Positions 51,897 to 58,805 of a stretch of 64,000 nt of DNA are shown here, piece after piece. A model generated the notes under the pieces. It was not told the DNA's origin. It worked only from the letters and a program-made list of their open reading frames with translations, and did not search any database. A program made the translations under genes and the position numbers. This stretch comes from Azomonas agilis (GTDB taxonomy: Bacteria; Pseudomonadota; Gammaproteobacteria; Pseudomonadales; Pseudomonadaceae). The stretch covers positions 424,672-488,671 of the forward strand of contig NZ_VLKG01000002.1 of NCBI RefSeq assembly GCF_007830255.1, written 5' to 3'. The stretch's first letter is position 1; each line of letters starts with the position of its first letter.

Positions 51897-52210
51897 AGAA
51901 AAAACGAGATCTATTTGCCGAGATGATGCAGGGCGTAAGCGAAATGGCTGCCCAGCGTGAAGGCAAAATCACCTTACGCCAGTGCACCTTGGAAGATAAA
52001 CCCGTCCCTGAAGTCACGGCCCACGAGATTGTGGCGCTACGCGAGAAAATGCACTTGTCACAAGAGGTCTTTGCTAAACGCTTTCGCATCAGTGTGGGAA
52101 CTCTACGTAAATGGGAGCAGGACAAGGCCAAACCCAATACACAGGCCGCCGTGCTGATCAAACTGGTTGAGCAATACCCCGACATGGCAGAACGGCTGGC
52201 TGCGATTTAA
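51893..52210 (+). CDS. HigA-type antitoxin
   Basis: A 105-residue Xre-type antitoxin. Its C-terminal helix-turn-helix reads TAHEIVALREKMHLSQEVFA, RISVGTLRKWEQDKAKPNTQ. The toxin-first order and ATGA overlap are typical of higBA pairs, in which the antitoxin neutralises the toxin and represses the operon. It likely stabilises the element. Confidence 0.85.
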   Translation: MKKKRDLFAEMMQGVSEMAAQREGKITLRQCTLEDKPVPEVTAHEIVALREKMHLSQEVFAKRFRISVGTLRKWEQDKAKPNTQAAVLIKLVEQYPDMAERLAAI

Positions 52211-52240
52211 CCGTCACAAATTTGCCTCAATCACCATGCA

Positions 52241-52438
52241 CTACAGCGGGCTGGTTTGATCCATCTGAGGCGGCGACCACGGCTTAATCTTGGCCAGCAC
52301 TTCCACCAGTGCATCCTTGGTCATTTCGCGGTCATAGTCGGCTTGCAGACCTGTCCAAAAGTCCTCAGACATACTCCCCATCAATAAAACTTCACCGGGG
52401 TGAGGATAGGCTACTTCTCGCATTTCTGATTTAGTCAT
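52241..52438 (-). pseudogene. HigA-like antitoxin remnant lacking its helix-turn-helix
   Basis: A 65-codon frame that keeps both ends of a HigA/VapI-type antitoxin, PHPGEVLL near residue 12 and SEDFWTGLQADYD near residue 23. The roughly 55-residue Xre helix-turn-helix normally between them is missing, so the two motifs are almost joined. No toxin gene is upstream on this strand. It is either a deletion remnant or a minimal protein that could still bind a toxin but not DNA. Confidence 0.65.
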
Positions 52439-52450
52439 CTAAAAATAAAC

Positions 52451-52468
52451 TTTTAGTTAAAGCTAAAA
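52451..52468. promoter_or_regulatory. Possible operator upstream of the HigA remnant
   Basis: TTTTAG-TTAAAG-CTAAAA is a perfect 6-bp inverted repeat 12 bp before the start of the HigA remnant. It may be a surviving autoregulatory site. Confidence 0.35.
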
Positions 52469-52560
52469 CACTAATTCTTAACTTATGCTTGCAAAGGGAT
52501 GGCGTTTTGATACGCTTTTCACTTACGCAGTAGTTACCTACTTTTTACTCGGAGAGAAAG

Positions 52561-52917
52561 ATGAAAATGAAGATGGAGGAAAAAATAGCCCATCTTGGAT
52601 TTATTCAAGGTGTTATTATACGCATGGCAAATAACAATAGTTGCTGCCGCTTTTTCTATTTACAAAGAAAACCATAATATAATAACGGCACTATATGTAC
52701 CTATTATATTATTTTGGGTTTTAGATACATACTTTTTTACCAGGATAATCTTTATAGAAAACTTTATGAGCTGGTGGCAAATAACTCTAACTTAGTTGAG
52801 AGGTTTTCACTTAATGCAAAAAATCAGCCATACATTAGATCATAGATGCTATATAATCAGCATGGCTGTCTGTCCAATTTACATAATTTTATTACTAATA
52901 ATTACTATTTTAGCTTT
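52561..52917 (+). pseudogene. Small multi-pass membrane protein gene broken by several frameshifts
   Basis: An ATG at 52561 with GGAGAG upstream opens MKMKMEEKIAHLGFIQGV..RMANN. The coherent sequence then continues in other frames: WQITIVAAAFSIYKENHN and YVPIILFWVLDTYFF (from about 52615), YQDNLYRKLYELV (after the T6 run near 52733), and CYIISMAVCPIYIILLLIITI (after an A6 run near 52819). Together they match a family of short membrane proteins I recall beginning with MEEKIKHLEFIQ..., sometimes found near TIR-like genes. The 12-bp ATGGCAAATAAC at the first junction could encode both RMANN and WQIT, suggesting a repeat-mediated deletion. The true 3' end is uncertain. Confidence 0.55.
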
Positions 52918-53655
52918 TTATCCAAATTTATTGGCTGAATTTAAAGTATTTGCTTGGACATCTAAAATCTGATCATTAATCCTAAATTTTTTGTACATAG
53001 CATTGAGAGCATGAATTTTACTATCACTTTTTTCTTCTAATTCATTTAGTATAAACCTGCTTAACTCTGATAAAGTTTTAGGATGAAGGTGTTTCGTTTT
53101 TGCTTCATGAAGCATTGTTAAATTTTCGAACCCAAAATCATCATGGGCCGCCTCAGCAATAGGAGGGGATACAAAAAAATCATTTTTCTCAGGGTATTTC
53201 CGCCTTACTAATGAACTAAACATTAGTTCGGAGGATATCCAAGGAGAATAAGTTTTTTGTGCACTTGAGATATAATCAGATAACGGAATCGACTCATTAG
53301 TACTCAAAAATAATAGAAGCTCAGAGCTGTCTATCATTCGCTGAAGTGCCAAATGTAATATCGTATAAACATGGGCTGTAGATTGGTTTCTGAGCTCATA
53401 AGAATATAATTTCTTATCCTCATTCCAGCAGTGATCATTATCTATTTTTTTTAATAAGTCCCCTACATACCCCCAAGCACAAGAGTCAATGAACACACTT
53501 AGCCCTAACTTTTCTAAAGCTATCGCCAAAATTATAGCGAAATCTTCATTTATATGTGAATGAGATAAAAATACATCTACCCGTTCTTTTGGAAAAAAAA
53601 TATTTGACAATTTTTCAGCATCAATTGTTTTACCTGAATTCAATATTTCAGACAT
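52918..53655 (-). CDS. TIR-like domain protein
   Basis: A 245-residue protein with an N-terminal TIR/SEFIR-like fold: VDVFLSHSHINEDFA at residues 26-40, GLSVFIDSCAWGYVGDLLKK at 51-70, a middle helix region HVYTILHLALQRMIDSSELL, then FLSTNES and YSPWISSELMFSSLV. FLSHSH and FIDS.AWG are the family landmarks; such domains often cleave NAD or bind nucleotides in antiviral systems. The C-terminal part is helical and unrecognised. The gene is very AT-rich compared with its surroundings, a sign of transfer. It follows a 77-residue gene by 16 bp on the same strand. Confidence 0.7.
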   Translation of the reverse strand: MSEILNSGKTIDAEKLSNIFFPKERVDVFLSHSHINEDFAIILAIALEKLGLSVFIDSCAWGYVGDLLKKIDNDHCWNEDKKLYSYELRNQSTAHVYTILHLALQRMIDSSELLLFLSTNESIPLSDYISSAQKTYSPWISSELMFSSLVRRKYPEKNDFFVSPPIAEAAHDDFGFENLTMLHEAKTKHLHPKTLSELSRFILNELEEKSDSKIHALNAMYKKFRINDQILDVQANTLNSANKFG

Positions 53656-53671
53656 TTCTTCGAGATTATTA

Positions 53672-53905
53672 TTATTTTTTTAATTTTTTGTAGTTTACAA
53701 TCTGGTCTTTTATACAAGATAAACCATCTCTTATATAATGCACTAGCTTTACTTCATCAGAAACATTTCTTTCTGGATGAATAGCATTCATACTAGGAAA
53801 TAAAGATTTTAATTTATATGATTCTAAATATTTTTTAAAACTTTCATATTCTCCGAGTATATTAGATATATCACTCTCTACTTTTACTTCGATTCCTGTG
53901 TACAT
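53672..53905 (-). CDS. Small hypothetical protein upstream of the TIR-like gene
   Basis: A 77-residue, mostly helical, charged protein (MYTGIEVKVESDISNILGEY; EVKLVHYIRDGLSCIKDQIV). I recognise no family. It shares the AT-rich composition and strand of the TIR-like gene, and the two are separated by 16 bp, so it is probably the first gene of that two-gene operon. A regulatory or partner role is inferred from position only. Confidence 0.6.
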   Translation of the reverse strand: MYTGIEVKVESDISNILGEYESFKKYLESYKLKSLFPSMNAIHPERNVSDEVKLVHYIRDGLSCIKDQIVNYKKLKK

Positions 53906-53992
53906 GCTTTACAAACCTTATTTACTACTAAAAAATTGTTAGAAAGCTACCTCTATTGACGATTTTATTCAATCCACCGTACCATCCCCCCG

Positions 53993-54028
53993 CCGCTGTA
54001 AATCCAGCGGTCGGGTTTGGCGACCCGA
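53993..54028 (+). ncRNA. Tandem hairpins, possible P4-like immunity/attenuator RNA
   Basis: CCGCTG/CAGCGG (53993-54010) and TCGGGT/ACCCGA (54011-54028) are back-to-back stem-loops at the head of the plus-strand operon. A terminator-like hairpin follows at 54047. P4 phage uses a short structured CI RNA and early termination in the comparable position. The link to P4 CI RNA is by position and style, not sequence. Confidence 0.4.
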
Positions 54029-54211
54029 ACTCACTCTAGGCGCAACAGCGCCCCAGACCATTGCAGGCGCTTTTTTTGTGCCCGCGATGTACGTCATGGC
54101 GGCTGTGCGTGGGAGACCTTCGGGTCTGCCGGATGCCTAGAGTTCCGGTTCGCCAACCTGCGTACAGCTGCCACCCAAATTGTTTGGCGACGATTAGTGG
54201 CAGCTCCATAA
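54017..54211 (+). other. Icd-like/Ash-like leader region of a P4-type element
   Basis: A 64-codon frame ends with CAWETFGSAGCLEFRFANLR TAAT, a string I associate with proteins annotated as host cell division inhibitor Icd-like in P4-type elements. An overlapping frame contains FFVPAMYVMAAVRGRPSGLP, also seen in annotated Ash-like proteins. Only one, or neither, may be translated. The nucleotide sequence itself may be the conserved feature, since it overlaps the attenuator. The frame opens with TTG and lacks a ribosome binding site. Confidence 0.35.
54047..54077 (+). terminator. Attenuator-like rho-independent terminator
   Basis: AGCGCC and GGCGCT pair around a 13-nt loop and are followed by seven T. 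It lies before the operon genes and after the tandem hairpins, so it probably truncates leader transcripts. Confidence 0.7.
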
Positions 54212-54227
54212 CTCTAGGAGCTACACC

Positions 54228-54401
54228 ATGACACTGCGTCATATCCTTAGCCTTAATCCGTCCAAAATTCGGGCGATCGCCCATCGGCGTATGGCCTTAG
54301 CCGCTTTACACGCTGACTCCTCCCTCTCTACCCGCCTCGATCGCTACAACGACCACATGAACAAGGCCCGCGCACTGGAAACCCAAGGAGGTGTTCAATG
54401 A
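54228..54401 (+). CDS. 57-residue basic hypothetical protein
   Basis: An ATG at 54228 with TAGGAG 8 nt upstream opens a 57-codon frame that ends overlapping the next ATG (ATGA). The product is basic and helical (MTLRHILSLNPSKIRAIAHR, then MALAALHADSSLSTRLDRYN). No family recognised. The ribosome binding site and coupling make it a likely real gene of the element operon. Confidence 0.55.
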   Translation: MTLRHILSLNPSKIRAIAHRRMALAALHADSSLSTRLDRYNDHMNKARALETQGGVQ

Positions 54402-54718
54402 GCATTTCTCGTATTAAGACCACCAATGGCTATCGGTTTCACGGCACCGGACAGGCTGATAAAAAGCAAAACCTATTCACCGTCACCCCGAATTTACCCG
54501 CCACTGATGTGCTGCAAAGTGTCTCTGACCTGCTCAGTACCCTTGAAGACCCCATCTATACGGCAGCAATGGGTGAATGTGCCCATGAAGGCAACTATGC
54601 GTGGCTGGTGCATCACTCGCTGATGAGTGCTAAAGCGGCTTTAGATGCTGCGATAGATGGTCTGATGGAGGCAGAACGCTTGGAGTGTGAGTCGGCTCAG
54701 GTGGAGGGCAAAGTATGA
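54398..54718 (+). CDS. Hypothetical protein (DUF3077-like)
   Basis: A 106-residue soluble protein with AGGAGG upstream of its ATG. The sequence TVTPNLPATDVLQSVSDLLS and LVHHSLMSAKAALDAAIDGL resembles DUF3077 proteins common in Pseudomonas, whose function is unknown. It overlaps its neighbours by 4 bp on both sides. Confidence 0.6.
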   Translation: MSISRIKTTNGYRFHGTGQADKKQNLFTVTPNLPATDVLQSVSDLLSTLEDPIYTAAMGECAHEGNYAWLVHHSLMSAKAALDAAIDGLMEAERLECESAQVEGKV

Positions 54719-55008
54719 GCATCCCAAACTGGAATGACTTATTGGTATTCCCTAGCCGCACCGATAGTCCAGATAAGCTCAAACAGGTTGCTCAGGCTTC
54801 CAACCAATACGCCACTACCCTCGGTTTTGGTATCGCGGCCATTGGCACCTTGCTGGCTCATACGGCTCAGGCGGGTGAGCTTTCAGAGGACACCGCCCTA
54901 AGTATTGGCTGGCTATTGGATAGCCTCGGCGACCTCTCGGCCAAGTTAGCAGATACCCAGCAAGAAGCGGGCTACCTGTTAAGCCAGACTACCCCCACCG
55001 AGGGCTAA
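54715..55008 (+). CDS. Hypothetical protein
   Basis: A 97-residue protein with a moderately hydrophobic middle (ATTLGFGIAAIGTLLAHTAQ) that is not long enough to be a clear membrane helix. Overlap with the previous gene (ATGA) indicates cotranslation. Not recognised. Confidence 0.5.
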   Translation: MSIPNWNDLLVFPSRTDSPDKLKQVAQASNQYATTLGFGIAAIGTLLAHTAQAGELSEDTALSIGWLLDSLGDLSAKLADTQQEAGYLLSQTTPTEG

Positions 55009-55111
55009 TCATGACCCCTTTTAAAAACACCTGCTTTAGCGGGTGCGGGATCGGCTTGGCCTTGAGAAACCCTAGAGCCCTTGAATTCATTGGTCTGTAG
55101 AGGGTTTTTCA

Positions 55112-55125
55112 TTTTTGGAAACCTC
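55112..55125 (+). repeat. 14-bp repeat, copy 2 (before the second AlpA-like gene)
   Basis: Exact second copy of TTTTTGGAAACCTC (first at 51062-51075), overlapping the hairpin that follows. Confidence 0.6.
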
Positions 55126-55143
55126 GCCTAAAAGCGGGGTTTT
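55119..55143 (+). terminator. Probable terminator before the replication operon
   Basis: AACCTCGC and GCGGGGTT pair, with one mismatch, around a CTAAAA loop and are followed by four T. It separates the small-gene cluster from the operon that starts at 55186. Confidence 0.55.
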
Positions 55144-55185
55144 CAAAGGTAGACAATATCGGCACTCACAACCAACGAGGTTTTT

Positions 55186-55449
55186 ATGAACCACGAACAG
55201 CCGAATGAACCGATGGAATTAGAAGAACTGCTGGATCGCTTTATAACCGTTGCAGAGGCGGTGACTTATAGCGGCTACGGTGGGGAAACCACATTGCGCC
55301 GAGCAGTACGGCGGGGCTTTTTTCCCAAGCCGATTAAATTGGATGGCCGCTGTGTGCGCTGGTCGCTGAGAGAGGTAAAGGCGTGGCAGGAAGCTCGGTT
55401 AAACGCTCGGGATAACGCAGCCCAAGATCAGGAGGTGGATGCCAAATGA
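55186..55449 (+). CDS. AlpA/excisionase-like DNA-binding protein
   Basis: An 87-residue protein with a winged-helix core (FITVAEAVTYSGYGGETTLR, RAVRRGFFPKPIKLDGRCVR) and then WSLREVKAWQEARLNARD. This is the MerR-like fold of AlpA and excisionases. It begins the replication operon and its stop overlaps the next start (ATGA). Confidence 0.78.
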   Translation: MNHEQPNEPMELEELLDRFITVAEAVTYSGYGGETTLRRAVRRGFFPKPIKLDGRCVRWSLREVKAWQEARLNARDNAAQDQEVDAK

Positions 55450-56405
55450 CAGGCAAAGAAAAACCCGCGTGGGCGCGCGGGTCTCTCCAAACAAAAACGA
55501 ACAATCATATTAACAGCTTATTACCCAGTGAAAAACCAGAATGGGCTTTTAAAGCGGCATTAGAAGCCAGCTTTGGGCTATTGGACTTTATGCCGGAGGG
55601 CGATGGTGAGTTTCATCGCTTCCATGTACCGGAAGAAAAGTCCGGTACGCGCAATGGCTGGTATGTGCTTTATTTAGACAGCTTGCCTTCAGGGGCTTTT
55701 GGGTCGTGGAAAACAGGCCAAGCCGCCACTTGGTGTAGCCGTAAGCCGACTGATCCCATCGAGGCCGAGCGGGTACGCCAGCGCATCGAGCAGGCCAAGG
55801 TTAAACGCCAACTAGAACAGCAACAGCGGCATCAATACGCGGCTGAGAAAGCCCGCCAGATATGGCAACGGGCACTGCCAGCCAACCCCAGCCATACGTA
55901 TTTGGTGGCCAAGCAAGTACCGGCCTACGGTCTGCGCCAGTGTGGGAATACCCTGCTGGTGCCGCTAATCCATAACGGCCAACTGGTGAACCTGCAATTC
56001 ATTCAGCCCGATGGCTGCAAACGCTTCCTCAGTGGCGGGCAGGTTAAAGGCTGTTATTCACCTTTGGGCCAGATCCAAGCCCATAAGCCTATGTATCTGT
56101 GTGAGGGTCGAATTACCGGCCACGCACTGCATCAGCACACTCAATGCCCCGTCGCTTGTGCGATGAATGCGGGCAACCTGCTCCCAGCGGGACAGCACCT
56201 CAAAGCAAAGTACCCCGATTTAGAACTGGTGATTGCCGGTGATGACGACCGTCTGACCGAAGGCAATCCGGGCCGCACGAAAGCTTTAGAAGCCGCTAAC
56301 CAGTTGGGCTGCTCGGCAGTGTTTCCCGCATGGCCTGCGGGGGCTCCTGTGTCGCTTACCGACTTTAACGATTTAAGCCGCTGGATGGCGGGAGGTGCTG
56401 TATGA
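55446..56405 (+). CDS. Toprim-domain primase-like protein
   Basis: A 319-residue protein. Residues 30-100 resemble the N-terminal domain of P4-type primases (RFHVPEEKSGTRNGWYVLYL; GSWKTG). After a basic coiled stretch, residues 155-310 form a Toprim-like domain: YLCEGRITGHALHQHTQC with the Glu, AMNAGNL, and VIAGDDDR with the acidic triad, then NPGRTKALEAANQLG. It likely primes replication of the element and overlaps the DUF3987 gene by 4 bp. Confidence 0.8.
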   Translation: MTGKEKPAWARGSLQTKTNNHINSLLPSEKPEWAFKAALEASFGLLDFMPEGDGEFHRFHVPEEKSGTRNGWYVLYLDSLPSGAFGSWKTGQAATWCSRKPTDPIEAERVRQRIEQAKVKRQLEQQQRHQYAAEKARQIWQRALPANPSHTYLVAKQVPAYGLRQCGNTLLVPLIHNGQLVNLQFIQPDGCKRFLSGGQVKGCYSPLGQIQAHKPMYLCEGRITGHALHQHTQCPVACAMNAGNLLPAGQHLKAKYPDLELVIAGDDDRLTEGNPGRTKALEAANQLGCSAVFPAWPAGAPVSLTDFNDLSRWMAGGAV

Positions 56406-58219
56406 CTGATTTAAACCTACCGATGGAAGTTATCCCACCTGAGCCTCCTCAGCCGCTCATCAGTGACGAAGTCGAGTCGCAAGCTCTGTACCCTGTAGAG
56501 GCATTAGGGAGTCTATTAGGGGCGGCGGTTTCCGCTATTTCGAGTGCAGTGCGCGTTCCTGAAAGCCTAGCGGCCCAGTCGGTACTCAGTGCAGCGGCAA
56601 TGGCCGCTCAACCCCATGCCAACCTGACCTTAGATGGCCGCATCCTGCCGCTATCGCTATTTTTTCTGACCGTAGCAGAGTCAGGAGACCGCAAGTCCGG
56701 TGCCGACCGTCCCGCTTTGAGAGCCCACCATGAGCACCAACGGGCTCTGGTATCGGCTTATCGAGAACAGCAGCGCACCTACCGGATTGAAAAGGCCGCC
56801 TACGATAAAGCCTGTGAAGCCCTGCTCAAGCAAAGTAAAGGCGACAACATGGAGGGGATTGCCGAGCAAGTGGCCGCCTTGCCGGAACCTCAAATGCCAC
56901 GCCAGCCCTTTATCTTGGCAGAGGAACCCACCTTAGAAGGGCTGCAAAAGGCGTTTCTACGCGGCCAGTCCAGTATGGGGTTATTTAGTGATGAAGGCGG
57001 GCAGTTCTTTGGCGGTAATGCCATGAAGCCCGAAAACCTACTCAAATCCGTCTCGGGCCTGTCTAAGTTTTGGGATGGCTCACCCATCAATCGTACCCGC
57101 GCCAGTGACGAAGAGTCTGCCAGTTGCTACGGCAGCCGCCTCAGTGCCCACTTAATGATGCAACCCGTAGTCGCCAAGGAAGTGCTGGCTAACCCCATCA
57201 TGCAAGGCCAAGGCTTTCTGGCGCGCTTTCTGGTGTCATGGCCTGAGAGTCTGGCGGGTAGTCGTCTGTACCGATCCATTGACCTGAATGCCGATCCCAG
57301 CATGGGCCAGTACTGGCAGCGCATGACGGAATTGCTGAAAAAGCCCCTAAACCTGAATGACCAAGGAGAGCTTGATCCTCGGTCGATTACCTTGACTCCT
57401 GAAGCTAAAGCCCTATGGATTGCCGAGCATGACCGCATTGAAGGGCAGTTGGGTCGGCTGGGGGATTACGCGGACATTAAAGCAGTCGGCTCCAAGGCAG
57501 CAGAGCAGATATTACGAATAGCGGGGGTGTTGGCCGTGGTGGATGACCAAGCCAGCGTTGACTCGAACATTCTGCAACGGGCTATTGAGCTAGGGCGCTG
57601 GTATCTGGGGGAGGCACTGCGCCTGTGCTATCCCGTCCGCCAAGATCCTGAGTTGGTTAAAGCCCAAAAGCTGATTGATTGGTTACACGCCAAAGGATGG
57701 ACTGAGTTTGATGCCCGTACCCTACAACGTGAGGGGCCATCTTTTGTCCGTAAGAGTGCTCACACTCGAAACAGGCTGCTGAATAAGTTGGTCATAGCGC
57801 GACACCTGTCCGCTGATGACAGCGGGAAGATATACAGACTTAACCCTTTAAGTCTTGCGACATTTGCGACACCCGCGACAAGCCCCGTTTTTCAAGGGGT
57901 TGAGCTTTGCGACGCTTCTGCGACACCGTGCGACAAAGCTGCGACAAGACCGGTTTCTCCCGATTTTGTCGCAACGCTGTCGCAGCCTGTCGCAATGCCG
58001 TCGCAAGCTGAAAGCCCAGTAAGTACGCGGCTTGTCGCGGGTGTCGCAAATGTCGCAAGCACTGAAGCGTCAAATCTCATAAAACATCCGCAACCCAAAC
58101 CCTGCGTAAATACTCAGAGTCCACCCGAGCCCATAAAAGAGAATCCCAAACCGGCAGTGAAAGAGGATCAGTTGTGCCTGTTTAATCCTGAGCGGGGCTT
58201 ATGGGAGGGTGAGATATGA
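56402..58219 (+). CDS. DUF3987 (YfjI-like) protein of a mobile element
   Basis: A 605-residue protein matching DUF3987: AAQSVLSAAAMAAQPHANLT, FFLTVAESGDRKSGADRPAL with a Walker-A-like position, LFSDEGGQFFGGNAMKPENL, FWDGSPINRTRASDE and RLSAHLMMQPVVAKE. Such proteins accompany primases in P4-like elements and are thought to act in replication. The C-terminal 120 residues are a low-complexity tail rich in A, T, P and V, because the DNA there carries an inverted array of GCGAC/GTCGC boxes. The tail is therefore probably shaped by the DNA element rather than by protein function. Confidence 0.82.
   Translation: MTDLNLPMEVIPPEPPQPLISDEVESQALYPVEALGSLLGAAVSAISSAVRVPESLAAQSVLSAAAMAAQPHANLTLDGRILPLSLFFLTVAESGDRKSGADRPALRAHHEHQRALVSAYREQQRTYRIEKAAYDKACEALLKQSKGDNMEGIAEQVAALPEPQMPRQPFILAEEPTLEGLQKAFLRGQSSMGLFSDEGGQFFGGNAMKPENLLKSVSGLSKFWDGSPINRTRASDEESASCYGSRLSAHLMMQPVVAKEVLANPIMQGQGFLARFLVSWPESLAGSRLYRSIDLNADPSMGQYWQRMTELLKKPLNLNDQGELDPRSITLTPEAKALWIAEHDRIEGQLGRLGDYADIKAVGSKAAEQILRIAGVLAVVDDQASVDSNILQRAIELGRWYLGEALRLCYPVRQDPELVKAQKLIDWLHAKGWTEFDARTLQREGPSFVRKSAHTRNRLLNKLVIARHLSADDSGKIYRLNPLSLATFATPATSPVFQGVELCDASATPCDKAATRPVSPDFVATLSQPVAMPSQAESPVSTRLVAGVANVASTEASNLIKHPQPKPCVNTQSPPEPIKENPKPAVKEDQLCLFNPERGLWEGEI
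57854..58059. repeat. Mirror-symmetric iteron array inside the DUF3987 gene, candidate origin
   Basis: Seven GCGAC boxes (starting 57857, 57866, 57875, 57909, 57920, 57930, 57941) are followed by seven GTCGC boxes (57968, 57979, 57989, 58000, 58034, 58043, 58052). The two sets mirror each other about position 57957 to within a base. The outer 30 bp (57854-57883 and 58030-58059) are perfect inverted repeats; the inner part matches mainly at the boxes. P4-type elements replicate from iterons bound by their primase-helicase, so an origin is the leading inference. Confidence 0.75.
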
Positions 58220-58668
58220 GTATTGCTACCCAGCTTATTCAGCAGGCGACAGCATGTGGCGTAAAACTGTTTAGCCAAGACGGTGGTCTGAAATACGAAG
58301 CCCAAAGCCCACTTCCGGCTGAATTTTTAGCTCAACTGAAAGCCCATAAGGTCGAGCTACTGGCCGAGCTCCAGCAACGCGAAGCTGCTAATAGCGTCAC
58401 CATGCGGCCCCATGCCTTGCTGGTGCGGGTTTCTAATCTGCTGGGCTGCTCAGGAGACTACCTATTGAAACAGGGGTTTCTTGAGCCCTGCGATTTAGAG
58501 GAGCAGGCCGCCACCGATCCTTTCCTTGGGTACTGGCCTAGGGCATACGCCGCGATCCGCGTTGGTGTCCGCCGCCCATATCCGAACAACGGACAATGCC
58601 CCACGAGCCTGACTCAGCGGGACAGGGGGAACCCCAAGCACACACCACCCATTGGACAGCCCAGATAG
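58216..58668 (+). CDS. Hypothetical protein with TubC-like N-terminal domain
   Basis: A 150-residue protein. Residues 4-52 (LIQQATACGVKLFSQDGGLK, LPAEFLAQLKAHKVELLAEL) resemble the TubC N-terminal docking fold that also appears in small mobile-element proteins. The rest is unrecognised. It overlaps the DUF3987 stop by 4 bp and the next gene by 73 bp. Confidence 0.65.
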   Translation: MSIATQLIQQATACGVKLFSQDGGLKYEAQSPLPAEFLAQLKAHKVELLAELQQREAANSVTMRPHALLVRVSNLLGCSGDYLLKQGFLEPCDLEEQAATDPFLGYWPRAYAAIRVGVRRPYPNNGQCPTSLTQRDRGNPKHTPPIGQPR

Positions 58669-58805
58669 CTTCACCGGAATGGCTCCAAGCCCGTGATGCC
58701 TACCTTAATCACTTGCTGGCCTGCCCTGAGTGCTGGGCTCCTATCAAGCGCTACTGTGCGCTGGGCGCTGAACTACAGGCTCAGTATCAGGAGGCTCCCC
58801 TATGA
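58596..58805 (+). CDS. Small cysteine-containing hypothetical protein, overlapping frame
   Basis: A 69-residue protein read in a different frame from the end of the previous gene. The central segment LNHLLACPECWAPIKRYCAL has three Cys in a CxxC...C pattern and may bind metal. Similar short proteins occur in Pseudomonas islands. Its stop overlaps the next ATG (ATGA). The long overlap makes the exact start uncertain; an alternative start would be internal. Confidence 0.5.
   Translation: MPHEPDSAGQGEPQAHTTHWTAQIASPEWLQARDAYLNHLLACPECWAPIKRYCALGAELQAQYQEAPL

Noticed and set aside
52595..52795. Stand-alone 66-residue membrane protein frame
   Set aside because: Its first residues belong to another frame's protein and the coherent family sequence enters and leaves this frame, so it is part of a broken gene rather than a separate one.
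57854..58059. CRISPR-like repeat array
   Set aside because: Units are short (about 8-10 bp), irregularly spaced and half are inverted. No cas genes are near. An iteron or origin reading fits better.
57840..58098. Minus-strand reading frames across the DUF3987 3' end
   Set aside because: They are created by the symmetric repeat array, which leaves both strands open. They have no ribosome binding site or recognisable protein.
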